Source: Streptomyces viridochromogenes | GTDB lineage: Bacteria > Actinomycetota > Actinomycetes > Streptomycetales > Streptomycetaceae | DNA length: 64,000 nucleotides | Assembly (NCBI RefSeq): GCF_001270495.1 | Contig: NZ_LGUR01000199.1 | Coordinates: forward strand, 30,320-94,319 | Reading direction: 5' to 3' | Shown: one piece after another, positions 1 through 7,922 of the stretch | Layout of the letters: each line of letters starts with the position of its first letter | Position numbering within the stretch: the first letter of the stretch is position 1 | The notes under the pieces: generated by a model | What the model saw: only the letters and a program-made list of their open reading frames with translations | What the model was told of the DNA's origin: nothing | Databases searched by the model: none | Position numbers and translations under genes: made by a program

Positions 1-232
1 CGGGCATTCCGTCCCGTACGCGCGCACGGAGCGGCTCCATCACGCCGAAGAGGACGGCCAGCTTGGAGATGGTCGTGGACTCGCCGCCGGGGAGGACGAG
101 GCCGTCGACCTCGGCGAGCTCTTCGGGGCGCCGCACCGGCCTGGCCACGGCATCGGCCGCGGCCAGGGCGATGAGGTGCTCCCGTACGTCGCCCTGGAGG
201 GCCAGAACACCTATGACGGGTGCATCAGTCAT
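1..232 (-). CDS. pdxT: PdxT, glutaminase subunit of pyridoxal 5'-phosphate synthase (5' part only)
   Basis: Glutamine amidotransferase subunit that releases ammonia from glutamine for PdxS. The 77 visible residues begin [15 protein letters not shown] and contain the class-I-like PGGEST motif around residues 48-53, typical of the PdxT/SNO family. The window edge cuts the gene just before the expected catalytic cysteine, so the active site cannot be checked. The ATG at 232 lies 24 bp downstream of the pdxS stop on the same strand, so the two are almost certainly co-transcribed and form the PdxS12-PdxT12 complex. Confidence 0.93.
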   Translation of the reverse strand, partial: MTDAPVIGVLALQGDVREHLIALAAADAVARPVRRPEELAEVDGLVLPGGESTTISKLAVLFGVMEPLRARVRDGMP

Positions 233-256
233 GTACGTGCAGTCCTTGGAGTGGGC

Positions 257-1162
257 TTACCAGCCGCGGTTGGCGTAGCGCTCGGTCTCGGGGAGGGTGT
301 CGCAGTTGATGCCGACCATGGCCTCGCCGAGGTTGCGGGACGCGTCCGCGATGATCTTCGGGTCGTCGTAGAAGGTGGTCGCCTTCACGATGGCGGCGGC
401 GCGCTTGGCCGGGTCGCCGGACTTGAAGATGCCGGAGCCGACGAACACGCCCTCGGCGCCGAGCTGGCGCATCAGGGCCGCGTCGGCCGGGGTGGCGACA
501 CCGCCGGCGGAGAACAGCACCACCGGGAGCTTGCCGAGCTCGGAGACTTCCTTGACCAGCTCGTAGGGGGCGCGCAGCTCCTTGGCGGCGGCGTACAGCT
601 CGTTGTTGTCGAAGCCGCGCAGCTTGGCGATCTCGTTCTTGATCTGGCGCAGGTGGCGGACGGCCTCGACGACGTTGCCGGTGCCGGCCTCGCCCTTGGA
701 GCGGATCATCGCGGCACCCTCGGCGATGCGGCGCAGGGCCTCGCCCAGGTTGGTGGCGCCACAGACGAACGGGGTGGTGAACGCCCACTTGTCGGAGTGG
801 TTGACCTCGTCGGCCGGGGTGAGGACCTCGGACTCGTCGATGTAGTCGACGCCGAGGGACTGCAGGACCTGGGCCTCGACGAAGTGGCCGATGCGGGACT
901 TGGCCATGACCGGGATGGAGACGGCGTCGATGATGCCCTCGATCATGTCCGGGTCGGACATCCGGGCCACGCCGCCGTCCTTGCGGATGTCGGCGGGGAC
1001 CCGCTCCAGGGCCATGACGGCGACCGCGCCCGCGTCCTCGGCGATCTTCGCCTGCTCCGGCGTGACGACGTCCATGATCACGCCGCCCTTGAGCTGCTCG
1101 GCCATGCCGCGCTTCACGCGCGCGGTGCCGGTCTCGGGGGCCTGGTTTTCGGAGATGGACAC
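257..1162 (-). CDS. pdxS: PdxS, pyridoxal 5'-phosphate synthase lyase subunit
   Basis: Makes pyridoxal 5'-phosphate from ribose 5-phosphate, glyceraldehyde 3-phosphate and ammonia supplied by PdxT. The 301-residue product has full family length. The two substrate-binding lysines are visible in [10 protein letters not shown] (K88) and [12 protein letters not shown] (K156), and the [13 protein letters not shown] segment carries the conserved Asp31. It starts with GTG, preceded by GAGG. It is the first gene of a pdxS-pdxT operon. No MocR-type PdxR gene adjoins it in this window. Confidence 0.98.
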   Translation of the reverse strand: MSISENQAPETGTARVKRGMAEQLKGGVIMDVVTPEQAKIAEDAGAVAVMALERVPADIRKDGGVARMSDPDMIEGIIDAVSIPVMAKSRIGHFVEAQVLQSLGVDYIDESEVLTPADEVNHSDKWAFTTPFVCGATNLGEALRRIAEGAAMIRSKGEAGTGNVVEAVRHLRQIKNEIAKLRGFDNNELYAAAKELRAPYELVKEVSELGKLPVVLFSAGGVATPADAALMRQLGAEGVFVGSGIFKSGDPAKRAAAIVKATTFYDDPKIIADASRNLGEAMVGINCDTLPETERYANRGW

Positions 1163-1329
1163 GGGTGACCTCGCTCGGTGAAAAAGGGGCTACTGCAAGC
1201 ATCGAGGAAACGTGAGGGGTGGGGGCCACTTCAAGGGCCAATAGTGAGGCGGTGGATCGTTTTCCCTCCGTCCCCCGCGCGCCTCGTCGCGGATCTGTGC
1301 GGCCCCCGGGGCCGCGTTAGTGTCCATTC

Positions 1330-1776
1330 ATGGGACACCGCATGGAACAGCGCATCAGCCTGGTCACGCTGGGAGTTTCGGACGTGGCCCGCTCCAGGGC
1401 CTTCTACGAGGCCCTGGGCTGGCGGGGGCAGGAGGTCGAGGAGACCGTCTTCTTCCAGGCGGGCGGACTGGCCCTGGTCCTGTGGGGCCGCGACAAGCTG
1501 GCGCGGGACTGCGGGCTGACGGACGGCACGGGGACCGGCTTCGGCGGGATCGCCCTGGCCCACAACGTGCGCTCCGACGCCGAGGTCGACGCTCTGCTCA
1601 CGGCCGCCGAACGGGCCGGGGCGACCGTCACCAAGCCCGCCGCCACCAACGCCGTCGGCTTCTACTCCGGCTGCTTCGCCGACCCGGACGGCCACGCCTG
1701 GGAGATCGCGCACAATCCCGGGTTCGCACTCGCCGAGGACGGTTCCCTCACGATCCCCGACTTCGGCACGGCCTAG
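1330..1776 (+). CDS. VOC-superfamily (glyoxalase/bleomycin-resistance fold) protein
   Basis: 148 residues with the paired beta-alpha-beta-beta-beta modules of the vicinal-oxygen-chelate fold: ISLVTLGVSDVARSRAFYEALGW at the N-terminus and FADPDGHAWEIAHNPGF near the C-terminus, the latter with the usual terminal metal-ligand Glu. The substrate cannot be inferred. No Shine-Dalgarno is seen; TAGTGT lies 6 nt before the ATG, so a leaderless transcript is possible. A second in-frame ATG at 1342 is an alternative start. Its TAG stop interleaves with the stop of the convergent gene. Confidence 0.85.
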   Translation: MGHRMEQRISLVTLGVSDVARSRAFYEALGWRGQEVEETVFFQAGGLALVLWGRDKLARDCGLTDGTGTGFGGIALAHNVRSDAEVDALLTAAERAGATVTKPAATNAVGFYSGCFADPDGHAWEIAHNPGFALAEDGSLTIPDFGTA

Positions 1777-2324
1777 GCAGCCCGGTCCGCGAGGGCCGCC
1801 GGGGGCTCGTCGTCCATCTCGAAGGCCAGGGGGAACGGGGCGTGGCCCGCCAGGCGGAACCAGCGGACCTTGCGGTGCCGTCGCAGGGCCCTGGCGGCCC
1901 GTACGGCGTCGTTGTGGAAGCGGCGGGCCATCGGTACCCGGCGGACCGCCTCCGTCAGCTCACGGGCCGCCTCCTCGCCTCCGGGGGCCTCCCGTACGGC
2001 CTCCACCTGCTGGGGCTCGGCGAACACGGCCCGCAGCGCCTGGCTCAGCTCGCTCTCGGCGACCTCCCGCTGCTCCTCCTCGGCCTGCCGGGCGGCGTGG
2101 GCGGCCTCGTACAGGACGATCGACGCGGCCGGATCCAGTACGCCGGAGGTGGCCAGCTCCTGGGCCACCGAGGCGCGGCGCAGCAGCTGGGCGTCGAGCG
2201 CGGCGCGTGCCGCGTCGATCCTGGCGTGCAGCCGGTCCAGTCGACCCGCGGTCCAGCTCAGGTAGAGGCCGATCGCGACGAGGGCTACGAGGATCCAGAT
2301 GAGAGTTGCGGTCACGGGCGGCAC
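1773..2324 (-). CDS. membrane-anchored hypothetical protein
   Basis: 183 residues. One N-terminal transmembrane segment (about residues 5-22, TATLIWILVALVAIGLYLSW) is followed by a long helical, Ala/Glu/Arg-rich cytoplasmic part resembling a coiled coil (RLDRLHARIDAARAALDAQ). I do not recognise a catalytic family. It lies downstream of pimA on the same strand; in mycobacteria a Nudix gene occupies this slot, but no Nudix box is present here. A copy of the family A dispersed repeat sits between it and pimA. Confidence 0.8.
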   Translation of the reverse strand: MPPVTATLIWILVALVAIGLYLSWTAGRLDRLHARIDAARAALDAQLLRRASVAQELATSGVLDPAASIVLYEAAHAARQAEEEQREVAESELSQALRAVFAEPQQVEAVREAPGGEEAARELTEAVRRVPMARRFHNDAVRAARALRRHRKVRWFRLAGHAPFPLAFEMDDEPPAALADRAA

Positions 2325-2400
2325 ACTAGCTCCGCGGGGTGAGGCGGGTATCGCGCGGGGCGTTGGTGTTGTGCGGGTCGGCTGGCGTGGCCGTCGTCCG

Positions 2401-2468
2401 AGGGCTGCCGCCCCCGGACCCCCGCTTCGGCCCTTCGGGCCTCGTCCTCAAACGCCGGACGGGCTGAA
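2401..2468 (-). repeat. dispersed repeat family A, copy 1 (pimA 3' flank)
   Basis: Read on the minus strand, the element begins TCAGCCCGTCCGGCGTTTGA about 13 nt after the pimA stop and continues into GAGGACGAGGCCCGAAGGGCCGAAGC. The CCCGAAGGGC part can form a small hairpin. The same core recurs at 9627-9694, again just 3' of a minus-strand gene. Confidence 0.75.
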
Positions 2469-2480
2469 AGCGCCTGCCCC

Positions 2481-3656
2481 TCAGTCCCGCGCCAGCCCCA
2501 GCCGCGCCCTCAGCCCGCTCCCGCCGCCCCCGGTCCGCTCGTCCGCGGCCACCGCCGCGGCGCCCGCCGTCACCGTCTCGTACACCGACAGGATGTCCGC
2601 ACCGACGGTCGACCAGTCGAAGCGGCGCACATGCACGCTCCCCCGGTCCCGCAGCTCCGCACGGCGGGCCGGGTCCTCCAGGAGGCGTACCGCCGCCTCG
2701 GCGAGGGCGTCCGCGTCCTCGTTGGTGAACAGCTCGCCCGCAGCACCCTGGTCGAGGACCTGGGCGAAGGCGTCCAGGTCCGAGGCGAGGACCGGGGCGC
2801 CGGCCGACATCGCCTCGACGAGGATGATCCCGAAGCTCTCGCCGCCGGTGTTGGGGGCGACGTACAGGTCGACGCTGCGCAGGAAGCGGGCCTTGTCCTC
2901 GTCGCTGATCATGCCGAGGAACTCGACCCGGGAGCGCAGTTCGGCGGGCAGGGACTCCACCGCTTCCTCCTCGTCGCCGCGGCCGGCCACCAGGAGCCGG
3001 GTCTGCGGCCGGGCGGCGAGGATCTTCGGCAGGGCCTTCATCAGGACCGGCAGGCCCTTGCGGGGCTCGTCGATGCGGCCGATGAAGCCGATGGTGTCGC
3101 CCTGCCACTCGGGGTTGGGCTCCGCCTTGGCGAAGAAGTCGACGTCGACGCCGTTGGGGATGACGACCGCGTCGCCGCCGAGGTGTTCCACCAGCGTGCG
3201 GCGGGCGTACTCGCTCACCGCGATGCGGGCGCTGATCTTCTCCAGGGCCGCCTGAAGGATGGCGTAGGCCGCGATCATCGCCCGGGAGCGCGGGTTGGAC
3301 GTGTGGAACGTCGCCACGATGGGGCCCTGGGCCGCCCAGCAGGCCAGCAGGCCGAGGGACGGCGAGGCGGGCTCGTGGATGTGGATGACGTCGAACTCGC
3401 CGTCGTGCAGCCAGCGGCGGACGCGGGCCGCCGAGAGGAAGCCGAAGTTCAGGCGGGCGACCGAGCCGTTGTACGGGACCGGGACGGCGCGGCCCGCGGA
3501 GACCACGTACGACGGGAGCGGGGTGTCGTCGTCGGCCGGGGCCAGGACGGACACCTCGTGGCCGAGCCGGATGAAGTACTCGGCGAGGTCGCGGATGTGG
3601 AACTGGACGCCGCCCGGCACGTCCCAGGAGTACGGGCAGACGATCCCGATCTTCAC
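2481..3656 (-). CDS. pimA: PimA, phosphatidyl-myo-inositol mannosyltransferase
   Basis: GT4-family (GT-B fold) enzyme that transfers the first mannose from GDP-mannose to phosphatidylinositol at the inner face of the membrane. The N-terminus KIGIVCPYSWDVPGGVQFHI carries the glycine-rich acceptor-side loop. The C-terminal donor domain has GESFGIILVEAMSAGAPV with the E-x7-E motif. The GTG start at 3656 overlaps the upstream TGA by four bases (GTGA), which fixes it in preference to a longer frame; the product is 391 residues. Third gene of pgsA-patA-pimA. Confidence 0.93.
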   Translation of the reverse strand: MKIGIVCPYSWDVPGGVQFHIRDLAEYFIRLGHEVSVLAPADDDTPLPSYVVSAGRAVPVPYNGSVARLNFGFLSAARVRRWLHDGEFDVIHIHEPASPSLGLLACWAAQGPIVATFHTSNPRSRAMIAAYAILQAALEKISARIAVSEYARRTLVEHLGGDAVVIPNGVDVDFFAKAEPNPEWQGDTIGFIGRIDEPRKGLPVLMKALPKILAARPQTRLLVAGRGDEEEAVESLPAELRSRVEFLGMISDEDKARFLRSVDLYVAPNTGGESFGIILVEAMSAGAPVLASDLDAFAQVLDQGAAGELFTNEDADALAEAAVRLLEDPARRAELRDRGSVHVRRFDWSTVGADILSVYETVTAGAAAVAADERTGGGGSGLRARLGLARD

Positions 3657-4579
3657 GGACGCTCCCCGGACGGGCCGTCGGCCGGTCGTGGTTCCAGGTC
3701 GGCGAGCCACAAGCGCTGGAGCATGTGCCAGTCCTCCGGATGTTCGGCGATCCCCGTGGCGAAGGCGTCGGCCAGCGCCTGTGTCATGACAGACGTCTTC
3801 TCGGACCGGTTACCTGCCTCGGGTACCTCGATCGGGGGATGCACGCGCCCCCGCATGACGGGCGAGTCGTCGTACCAGAGCGTGACGGGAAGCAGGAGCG
3901 CCCCCGTCTGCTGGGCCAGCAGCGCCGGTCCGGCGGGCATCCTGGCCGTGTCCCCGAAGAACTCGACCTCGACGCCGGACGCGGACAGGTCACGGTCGGC
4001 GACCAGGCACACCAGGCCGCCGTCGCGCAGCCTGCGGGCCAGTGTGCCGAAGGCGGTGCCCCCGCTGTGCGGCAGGACCTCCATGCCGAGGCCCTCGCGG
4101 TAGGCGACGAAGCGGTCGTACAGCGTCTCGGGCTTGAGGCGCTCGGCGACCGTCGTGAACGGTGTCGCCAGTTCGGTGGTGACCCAGGCGCCCGCGAGAT
4201 CCCAGTTGGCCAGGTGCGGCAGGGCGATTATGACGCCGTTGCCGGCGTCCAGGCCGTCGGTCAGGTAGTGGACGTCCTTGATGTCCAAACTGCCCTTGAC
4301 GCGCTCGGCGCTCCAGGCGGGCAGCCGGAAGGACTCCATCCAGTAGCGCAGGTACGACCGCATGCCCGCGCGCGAGAGCTCGGCGAGGCGCTCAGGGCTC
4401 GCATCGGGCACCACGCGCGCGTAGTTGCTCTCCAGCCGCAGGACGCCCTTGCCGCGCCGCTTCCAGGCGAGGTCGGCGATGGTGCGGCCGAGCCGTACGG
4501 CGACCGGCTCGGGGAGCTTCTTGACGGTGCCCCAGCCGAGGCCGTACAGCGCGTCCGTGAGGCGCTCCTGGGCACTCAC
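3653..4579 (-). CDS. phosphatidylinositol mannoside acyltransferase (PatA-like)
   Basis: Member of the LpxL/HtrB lysophospholipid acyltransferase family. In actinobacteria at this position it acylates the mannose of PIM1/PIM2. The 308 residues include the catalytic HLANWD motif (H122, D127) and the downstream LVADRDLSASGVEVEFFGD segment. The GTG start at 4579 overlaps the pgsA stop as GTGA, and its own stop overlaps the pimA start as GTGA, so translation of all three is coupled. Confidence 0.9.
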   Translation of the reverse strand: MSAQERLTDALYGLGWGTVKKLPEPVAVRLGRTIADLAWKRRGKGVLRLESNYARVVPDASPERLAELSRAGMRSYLRYWMESFRLPAWSAERVKGSLDIKDVHYLTDGLDAGNGVIIALPHLANWDLAGAWVTTELATPFTTVAERLKPETLYDRFVAYREGLGMEVLPHSGGTAFGTLARRLRDGGLVCLVADRDLSASGVEVEFFGDTARMPAGPALLAQQTGALLLPVTLWYDDSPVMRGRVHPPIEVPEAGNRSEKTSVMTQALADAFATGIAEHPEDWHMLQRLWLADLEPRPADGPSGERP

Positions 4580-5283
4580 TTGGCGGCCTCGCTCCCTTGA
4601 GAGGCGCTCTGCGGCTTGTCCTGCGCGCCCGCCACGGACTCCGCCTCCGCCTGTGCCTCCGCCTCCGCGGACTCGCGGCGGACCGTGACGACCCGCTGGA
4701 TCAGCGTGACGAGGCTGCCCACGGCGACGATCCACAAAGCGACGGGCAGCAGGTACTGGATGCCGGGTACCCCGAACTTGTGCAGGCCCGCGAACCCGGC
4801 CGCGACCAGCGAGATCACCAGGCGCTCGGCGCGCTCGACGAGGCCGTTGACCGCGACCGGCAGGCCGATCGACTCGCCGCGGGCCTTGGTGTACGACACC
4901 ACCTGGCCGCTGGCCAGGCAGAAGATCGAGACCGCGCACAGGACGAGGTCGTCGCCCCCACCGGCGTACCAGAGGATGAAGCCGCCGAAGATCGCGCCGT
5001 CGGCGACCCGGTCGAGCGTGGAGTCCAGGAAGGCGCCCCAGCGGCTGGAGCGGCCGAGCTGGCGGGCCATGTTGCCGTCGACGAGGTCGGAGAACACGAA
5101 CAGCGTGATCACGACCGTGCCCCAGAAGAACTCGCCCACGGGGTAGAAGACCAGCGCGCCCGCGACCACACCGGCCGTGCCGATGAGCGTGACCGTGTCG
5201 GGGCTCACGCCCCGCCGGATCAGAAACGCGGCGAACGGTGTGAGGACACGCGTGAAGAATGCACGCGCGTACTTGTTCAGCAT
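4576..5283 (-). CDS. pgsA: PgsA, phosphatidylinositol phosphate synthase (CDP-alcohol phosphatidyltransferase)
   Basis: Integral membrane enzyme condensing CDP-diacylglycerol with inositol phosphate. The complete CDP-alcohol phosphotransferase signature D-x2-DG-x2-AR-x8-G-x3-D-x3-D is visible: D66, D69, G70, A73, R74, G83, D87, D91. The ATG at 5283 is preceded by GGGAAGG. An upstream ATG at 5319 has a poorer ribosome site. The product is 235 residues with several hydrophobic segments and an Ala/Glu-rich C-terminal tail. It is first in the PI/PIM operon. Confidence 0.93.
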   Translation of the reverse strand: MLNKYARAFFTRVLTPFAAFLIRRGVSPDTVTLIGTAGVVAGALVFYPVGEFFWGTVVITLFVFSDLVDGNMARQLGRSSRWGAFLDSTLDRVADGAIFGGFILWYAGGGDDLVLCAVSIFCLASGQVVSYTKARGESIGLPVAVNGLVERAERLVISLVAAGFAGLHKFGVPGIQYLLPVALWIVAVGSLVTLIQRVVTVRRESAEAEAQAEAESVAGAQDKPQSASQGSEAAK

Positions 5284-5560
5284 GGCCTTCCCGAGGGTCG
5301 GTGTGGCGCCGTGCGGCATCTGCTCGCCACCGGCTGGCCCATCGTAGCCACGCGCGCGTGAGTGCGACCGCCGGGCACTCGTACAGGGCGTGAGCGGCCC
5401 GGTCCACCGGCGCCGGGCGGCGCGATCACGTCCGCCGTATGGACGCACCGTGACGGGAGTGGAAAGCTCGAAGGACCGCGGGCGTCACCGGAGCCGCCAT
5501 CGCACGCGGATCCGTATGTCCGCGCCCACAGTGACCTCACCGTGCACGGGAGGCAGGATC

Positions 5561-7759
5561 ATGGGCGACAAGGCGAACGCACACCCCGGAGCCGCCGGCA
5601 GGGCTACGGCGGCCGACCACCCCGCGTCCGTACGGAATGTGGTGCTGGTCGGCCACTCCGGATCGGGCAAGACCACGTTGGTGGAAGCCCTCGCACTCAC
5701 GGCGGGGGCGGTGAACCGGGCGGGCCGCGTGGAGGACGGCGGCACCGTCTCGGACTACGACGAGATCGAGCACCGGCAGCAACGCTCGGTGCAGCTCTCC
5801 CTGGTGCCGGTCGAATGGGACGGCATCAAGGTCAACCTTCTGGACACTCCCGGATACGCCGACTTCGTCGGGGAACTCAGGGCCGGTCTGCGAGCGGCGG
5901 ACGCGGCCCTTTTCGTCGTCTCGGCCTCGGACGGCGTGGACGGCTCGACCCGCATGGTGTGGGAGGAGTGCGCGGCCGTCGGCATGCCGCGCGCGATCGT
6001 CGTCACACACCTGGAGTCCGCCCGGGCCGACTACGAGGAGATGACACGGATCTGTGCGGAGGCCTTCGGCGGGGACGACCCCGACGCCGTGCTCCCGCTG
6101 TATCTGCCGCTGCACGGCCCGCAGGCACCGGACGGGCACGCGCCCGTGACCGGACTGGTCGGGCTGCTGTCGCAGCAGCTGTTCGACTACGCCTCCGGGG
6201 AGCGCAAGGAGTCCGATCCGGGCGAGGACCAGCTGCCGGAGATCGAGGAGGCCCGCAACCGGCTGATCGAGGGGATCATCTCCGAGTCGGAGGACGAGAC
6301 CCTGATGGACCGGTACCTCGGCGGGGAGCAGATCGACGTCAAGACGCTGATCGAGGATCTCGAACGGGCTGTCGCGCGGGGTGTCTTCCACCCCGTCCTG
6401 GCCGCCGCCCCCGCAGCCGACGGCGCCCGGCAGGGTCTCGGCACGGTGGAGCTGCTGGAGCTGATCACGCGCGGCTTCCCGACCCCGCTTGAGCGTGCGG
6501 CGCCCACGGTCACCACGGTCGGCGGCGCACCCCGTGAGCTGAAGATCTGCGACCCGGACGGGCCGCTGGTCGCGGAGGTCGTGAAGACCGCGTCCGACCC
6601 GTACGTCGGCCGGGTCTCGCTGGTCCGCGTCTTCTCCGGCACCCTGCGCCCCGACGAGACGGTGCACGTCTCCGGGCACGGCCTGGAGGACCGTGGGCAC
6701 GAGGACCACGACGTCGACGAGCGCATCGGCGCCCTCTCGCTCCCCTTCGGCAAACAGCAGCGCACGCTCAGCCACTGCATCGCCGGTGATCTCGCGTGCG
6801 TGGCGAAGCTGACCCGCGCGGAGACCGGCGACACGCTGTCGGCCAAGGACGACCCGCTCCTGATGGAGCCCTGGCAGATGCCCGACCCGCTGCTGCCGCT
6901 CGCCATCCAGGCACACAGCAAGGCGGACGAGGACAAGCTGTCGCAGGGCCTGTCCCGGCTGGTCGCCGAGGACCCGACCATGCGGCTGGAACAGAACCAG
7001 GCCACCCACCAGGTGGTGCTGTGGTGCCTGGGCGAGGCACACGCGGACGTCGCGCTCGAACGGCTCCGCAGCCGCTACGGCGTCCAGGTCGACGTCGTGC
7101 CGCACAAGGTCTCCCTTCGGGAGACGTTCGCGAACAAGTCGGCGGGCCGCGGCCGGCATGTGAAGCAGTCGGGCGGTCATGGGCAGTACGCGATCTGCGA
7201 GATCGACGTGGAGCCGCTGCCGGGCGGTTCGGGCATCGAGTTCGTGGACAAGGTCGTCGGCGGCGCGGTGCCGCGGCAGTTCATCCCGTCGGTGGAGAAG
7301 GGTGTAAGGGCCCAGGCGGCCAAGGGAGTTGCGGCCGGCCATCCGCTCGTCGACATCCGGGTCACGCTGCGCGACGGCAAGGCGCACTCGGTGGACTCCT
7401 CCGACGCCGCGTTCCAGACGGCCGGCGCGCTCGCGCTGCGCGAGGCCGCGGCCGACACGAAGATCCATCTGCTGGAGCCGGTGGCCGAGGTGTCCGTCCT
7501 CGTCGGCGACGACTACGTCGGCGCCGTGATGAGCGACCTCTCCGGGCGGCGCGGCCGCGTCCTCGGCACCGAGCAGACCAGCGGTGGCCGAACCCTCATC
7601 AAGGCCGAGGTGCCCGAGATCGAGATCGGGCGGTACGCCGTCGATCTGCGGTCGCTGTCGCACGGCACCGCGCGCTTCAACCGTTCGTACGCGCGGCACG
7701 AACCGATGCCGGCGCAGATCGCGGAAAGGATTCGCGAAGAGGCGCGCGACGCCTCCTAG
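5561..7759 (+). CDS. elongation factor G-like GTPase (EF-G2 type)
   Basis: 732-residue translational GTPase of the FusA2/EF-G2 group. The P-loop GHSGSGKTT is at residues 31-39 and the switch II DTPGYADF follows. Domain IV carries HVKQSGGHGQYAICEIDVEP. The G4 position reads VVTHLESARAD instead of the NKxD of canonical EF-G, so guanine recognition may differ. The start codon follows GGCAGGATC; the reading frame extends upstream but lacks homology there. It is transcribed divergently from pgsA across 277 bp. Its role beyond translation elongation is not established from sequence. Confidence 0.9.
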   Translation: MGDKANAHPGAAGRATAADHPASVRNVVLVGHSGSGKTTLVEALALTAGAVNRAGRVEDGGTVSDYDEIEHRQQRSVQLSLVPVEWDGIKVNLLDTPGYADFVGELRAGLRAADAALFVVSASDGVDGSTRMVWEECAAVGMPRAIVVTHLESARADYEEMTRICAEAFGGDDPDAVLPLYLPLHGPQAPDGHAPVTGLVGLLSQQLFDYASGERKESDPGEDQLPEIEEARNRLIEGIISESEDETLMDRYLGGEQIDVKTLIEDLERAVARGVFHPVLAAAPAADGARQGLGTVELLELITRGFPTPLERAAPTVTTVGGAPRELKICDPDGPLVAEVVKTASDPYVGRVSLVRVFSGTLRPDETVHVSGHGLEDRGHEDHDVDERIGALSLPFGKQQRTLSHCIAGDLACVAKLTRAETGDTLSAKDDPLLMEPWQMPDPLLPLAIQAHSKADEDKLSQGLSRLVAEDPTMRLEQNQATHQVVLWCLGEAHADVALERLRSRYGVQVDVVPHKVSLRETFANKSAGRGRHVKQSGGHGQYAICEIDVEPLPGGSGIEFVDKVVGGAVPRQFIPSVEKGVRAQAAKGVAAGHPLVDIRVTLRDGKAHSVDSSDAAFQTAGALALREAAADTKIHLLEPVAEVSVLVGDDYVGAVMSDLSGRRGRVLGTEQTSGGRTLIKAEVPEIEIGRYAVDLRSLSHGTARFNRSYARHEPMPAQIAERIREEARDAS

Positions 7760-7788
7760 TTGGCGCCCTTGCGGAACGCTCCCCTCCG

Positions 7789-7820
7789 CGTCGGCGGGCG
7801 GCTTCGGCCGTCCGCCGACG
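7789..7820 (+). terminator. hairpin after the EF-G-like gene
   Basis: CGTCGGCGGGCGG pairs with CCGTCCGCCGACG (13 bp with one G-T pair) around a six-base CTTCGG loop, 30 bp after the stop codon. There is no U-tract, as is common for Streptomyces terminators. Confidence 0.7.
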
Positions 7821-7922
7821 AATGTCGGTGGCGGAGGATACGCTGATCATTGATCAACAGGTGTGCGCAGTACGGAAGTCGGGAAGGCCGCAGAAGCGAC
7901 AGTGCGGCGATCGGGGGCGGGA

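Noticed and set aside
5537-7699. 720-codon minus-strand frame opposite the EF-G-like gene
   Set aside because: Antisense shadow with no motifs; the plus-strand gene has full GTPase motifs.
7851-7865. 15-bp TGATCAACAGGTGTG shared with 56933-56947
   Set aside because: In a 64-kb window a couple of 15-mer matches are expected by chance, and the two contexts are unrelated.
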